Part shown: positions 4,662-5,104 of the stretch, in pieces | Position numbering within the stretch: the first letter of the stretch is position 1 | How the letters are laid out: every line of letters starts with the position of its first letter | Origin: Oscillospiraceae bacterium | Lineage (GTDB): Bacteria; Bacillota; Clostridia; Oscillospirales; Acutalibacteraceae | Direction: 5' to 3' | DNA: 5,104 bases | NCBI GenBank assembly: GCA_031262125.1 | Contig: JAISII010000185.1 | Span: 1-5,104, forward strand | Made by a program: the position numbers and the translations under genes | The notes under the pieces: model-generated | Database searches by the model: none | What the model was told of the DNA's origin: nothing | The model's input: the letters and a program-made list of their open reading frames with translations, nothing else

Positions 4662-5104
4662 TTACGTCCTCGGCACGCAAATTGCATAAGATGTCAGTGT
4701 TATTGCATCGGAAGTGTTGTTTTTGGCGTTAGCATACCAGCCCGTGGGCGGGTTGCCTGTGGTAAAAACAGGGTTGCTTGCAAGTATATCCAAGCCGTTT
4801 GGCAGCTTTATCATACTTTCGGCACCGCCGCCCAGTGCCATATAGCCCGATGGGCAAGTAGCACTTATACCCGCACCTTGCCCTGCGGCAATAGAAACCG
4901 TGTTTGTAACAACTGTAGGGATAAAAATCGGACCTGTTGCCCCCGTGGAACCCGTCGCCCCGGTAGCACCGGTCGAACCTGTTGCACCTGTCGCACCTGT
5001 CGCTCCCGTAGCACCTGTCGCACCGGTTGCACCGCTTACGCCCTGTATGCCTTGAGCACCCGTAGCTCCTGTCGCTCCGGCAATACCTGCTGTTCCTGTA
5101 GCAC
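4662..5104 (-). CDS. Collagen-like Gly-X-Thr repeat protein, C-terminal part (cut by window edge)
   Basis: The minus-strand frame is open from the right edge to a TAA at 4664-4662; about 147 codons are visible and the start lies outside the window. The upstream part is an uninterrupted collagen-like tract: GTA, GIA, GAT, GAT, GAQ, GIQ, GVS, then six GAT, GST, two GAT, GST, GAT and GP. After it comes an 89-aa C-terminal domain beginning PIFIPTVV. It contains a CPSGYMALGGGAES block, a later PPTGWYANAKNNTS block and a terminal SYAICVPRT; the two cysteines could form a disulfide. This Cys-Pro-x-Gly...Gly-Gly-Gly...Gly-Trp-Tyr...Cys pattern resembles small beta-sandwich heads found after bacterial collagen-like stalks, such as exosporium or surface filaments. 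Function is inferred as a trimeric surface or spore-surface fibre. It converges on the LysM-CAP gene and shares its terminator. Confidence 0.88.
   Translation of the reverse strand, partial: ATGTAGIAGATGATGAQGIQGVSGATGATGATGATGATGATGSTGATGATGSTGATGPIFIPTVVTNTVSIAAGQGAGISATCPSGYMALGGGAESMIKLPNGLDILASNPVFTTGNPPTGWYANAKNNTSDAITLTSYAICVPRT
4932..5104 (-). repeat. 9-bp-period tandem repeat encoding the Gly-X-Thr stalk
   Basis: The coding strand repeats GGN-GCN-ACN units, with some GGT-TCN-ACN units, in register with the reading frame up to the window edge. Codon third positions vary from unit to unit, for example GGT-GCA-ACC, GGT-GCG-ACA, GGT-GCT-ACG and GGA-GCG-ACA, so the repeat is conserved as protein rather than as identical DNA. 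Total length is unknown because it runs off the edge. Confidence 0.9.

Overview
This window looks like chromosomal DNA from a low-G+C, Gram-positive, spore-former-like Firmicute, most likely a clostridial (Oscillospirales-type) anaerobe. The evidence is the ctsR-mcsA-mcsB gene order of the class III heat-shock (clpC) operon, a consensus CtsR operator, AGGAGG-type ribosome binding sites, A+T-rich intergenic DNA, and secreted LysM/CAP and collagen-like proteins. The genus cannot be named from this sequence alone.

Layout. Positions 1-1630, minus strand: a sigma-A type promoter (about 1601-1628) with a perfect 17-bp CtsR box just downstream (1573-1589) drives ctsR (1037-1486, TTG start), then mcsA (306-851), then mcsB, whose first 80 codons lie at 1-241 and which runs off the left edge; clpC would be expected beyond it. 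The ctsR-mcsA gap (852-1036) is unusual. It holds a second, diverged copy of the last 24 codons of ctsR (915-986) and an A+T-rich nested palindrome (987-1036). Positions 1689-2284, minus strand: a free-standing 165-aa Amidase_6-like protein with its own terminator. Positions 2426-3663, plus strand, divergent from the amidase: a 365-aa single-pass membrane protein with an acidic N-terminal tail and two related extracytoplasmic beta-rich modules, ending at a strong terminator. Positions 3800-4465, plus strand: a secreted LysM-CAP (YkwD/PR-1-like) protein. A bidirectional terminator (4566-4596) separates it from a convergent minus-strand collagen-like protein (4662 to beyond 5104), of which only the C-terminal part is present.

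How the genes fit together. CtsR represses the operon by binding the promoter-proximal box. McsB is the protein-arginine kinase that inactivates or tags CtsR and targets proteins to ClpCP, and McsA is its zinc-binding activator. The four other genes are separately transcribed and have surface or wall themes (amidase, membrane-anchored beta-modules, LysM-CAP, collagen-like); nothing in the sequence links them functionally to the heat-shock operon.

There is no gene-free stretch over 300 bases. The longest gaps are 1487-1772 (ctsR promoter/leader plus amidase terminator), 2271-2494 (divergent promoters), 3593-3799 (one terminator, then about 136 bases with no clear element) and 4466-4661 (one bidirectional terminator). 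I saw no tRNA, rRNA, CRISPR array, insertion sequence or riboswitch. I do not see a clearly new multi-gene system. The most unusual signal is the duplicated ctsR tail.
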